The notes under the pieces: model-generated
The model's input: only the letters and a program-made list of their open reading frames with translations
Databases searched by the model: none
What the model was told of the DNA's origin: nothing
Assembly: GCA_937974415.1 (NCBI GenBank)
Contig: CALJXB010000132.1
Location: 1 to 5,350, forward strand
Length of the DNA stretch: 5,350 bases
Source of the DNA: an uncultured Kiloniellales bacterium
Lineage (GTDB): Bacteria > Pseudomonadota > Alphaproteobacteria > Kiloniellales > JAKSDN01
Reading direction: 5' to 3'
Made by a program: the position numbers and the translations under genes
Part shown: in pieces, positions 5,336 to 5,350 of the stretch
Numbering within the stretch: the stretch's first letter is position 1
Layout: the number at the start of each line of letters is the position of its first letter

Positions 5336-5350
5336 CCGCTGTTCCGATCG

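Overview
The window is GC-rich, densely coding bacterial DNA. The protein families suggest an alphaproteobacterium: a soluble class III cyclase fused to a TolB-N-like domain and TPRs, and a 2H-phosphoesterase relic opening with SALVV..VPEAE. This assignment is inferred from family style and composition only.

Layout. (1) Bases 1-1245, plus strand: most of a PaaK-like adenylate-forming CoA ligase whose first codons lie off the left edge. (2) Bases 1246-1838: about 590 bases with no convincing gene, holding two clean GC-rich stem-loops and a small cluster of ACGTCTC repeats. (3) Bases 1839-3533, plus strand: a soluble class III nucleotide cyclase with all six canonical catalytic residues, then a shortened TolB-N-like domain and TPR repeats. 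Its start is a TTG with a strong ribosome binding site. (4) Bases 3605-4090, minus strand: a small mobile-DNA scar. It contains a free-standing integrase Arm DNA-binding domain (84 aa) with no catalytic domain. Upstream of it is a 46-codon fragment of a 2'-5' RNA ligase-like protein cut off before its catalytic motifs. Between them lie a candidate promoter, a 10-bp direct repeat and a hairpin that would hide the ribosome binding site. (5) Bases 4109-4747, minus strand: a complete beta-carbonic anhydrase. (6) Bases 4955-5335, plus strand, divergent from the anhydrase: a small single-domain cyclic-nucleotide-binding protein with a coiled-coil tail.

How they may work together. A cAMP-type cyclase and a stand-alone cyclic-nucleotide receptor lie about 1.4 kb apart with a carbonic anhydrase between them. 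This makes a local second-messenger circuit (CO2/bicarbonate, cyclase, cNMP receptor) an attractive but unproven reading. The cyclase and the anhydrase/receptor pair are separated by the integrase scar, so proximity could be accidental. The PaaK-like ligase has no visible metabolic partner here. I see no CRISPR array, rRNA, tRNA or complete insertion sequence.
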